43,437 bases of DNA from Planctomycetota bacterium (lineage in GTDB: Bacteria; Planctomycetota; Planctomycetia; Pirellulales; Lacipirellulaceae), in assembly GCA_013286045.1 (NCBI GenBank), contig JABDGM010000032.1:1-43437 (forward strand), read 5' to 3'. Position 1 is the first letter of the stretch. Every line of letters starts with the position of its first letter. The notes under the pieces were generated by a model that saw only the letters and a program-made list of their open reading frames with translations, had not been told where the DNA came from and made no database searches. This document shows, in pieces, positions 43,380 through 43,437 of the stretch. A program made the translations under genes and the position numbers.

Positions 43380-43437
43380 ATCACCAATCTTTTATGCGGA
43401 AGATGTTGGCGACCTAATCCCGGACTTCGCCAAGTCT

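Overview
This 43.4 kb window looks like chromosomal DNA of a planctomycete, most likely of the Pirellulales. That placement is inference from gene content. The markers are two very different secreted proteins that begin with an LEPR-XLL type N-terminal signal and carry dockerin-like repeats, two PEP-CTERM proteins, an ECF sigma factor paired with a membrane Ser/Thr kinase carrying WD40 repeats, an S1/P1 nuclease, and many small membrane proteins containing the 'FSLRTLL' segment common in planctomycetes. No rRNA, tRNA, CRISPR array, transposase or integrase was recognised.

Region 1 (about 0.1-6 kb) holds a small HTH-like protein between two imperfect copies of a ~57 bp repeat, then an aldehyde/carbonyl reduction module: aldo/keto reductase, AraC-type regulator, divergent zinc alcohol dehydrogenase, second aldo/keto reductase, and a DinB-fold protein. 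The arrangement recalls the YqhC-YqhD-DkgA aldehyde response of enterobacteria.

Region 2 (6.4-12.3 kb) is a signalling unit: ECF sigma factor, Ser/Thr kinase-TM-WD40 receptor with an A9 tract after its membrane segment, and a secreted repeat-containing protein. Region 3 (12.4-27 kb) is dominated by export: a 1757-residue multidomain protein with both metzincin and trypsin-like catalytic motifs, an S1/P1 nuclease, a ClpX-type zinc-finger protein, a WYL regulator, a parallel beta-helix/dockerin protein, and a 1025-residue TPR protein whose ribosome-binding region is a run of nine G. Region 4 (27-30.8 kb) has a frameshifted PEP-CTERM gene, Ku, an SRAP (YedK/HMCES-like) gene, a relic of a second SRAP gene, and a CTGT-N8-ACAG palindrome between SRAP and a divergent small gene.

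Region 5 (30.8-43.4 kb) is the unusual part: a dense array of small genes. Nine copies of one membrane-protein family (called family A here; eight intact, one with an in-frame amber codon) share almost identical DNA at the 5' end (protein MKHRKLRIAWSVAWG) and 3' end (LRTLLIATTLVA), while the extracytoplasmic middle of each is unrelated to the others. Detached 5' or 3' boxes and decayed copies lie among unrelated small genes, including an ankyrin protein. On the opposite strand is a second set (family B), with conserved starts (M-x-DQRTDR) and a structured ~100 bp intergenic repeat after the genes. The array resembles a cassette or diversity locus in which conserved edges flank exchangeable interiors. 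No recombinase or integron attC core was seen, so homologous recombination or gene conversion between the edges is the simplest explanation. This array is the best candidate here for an undescribed system.
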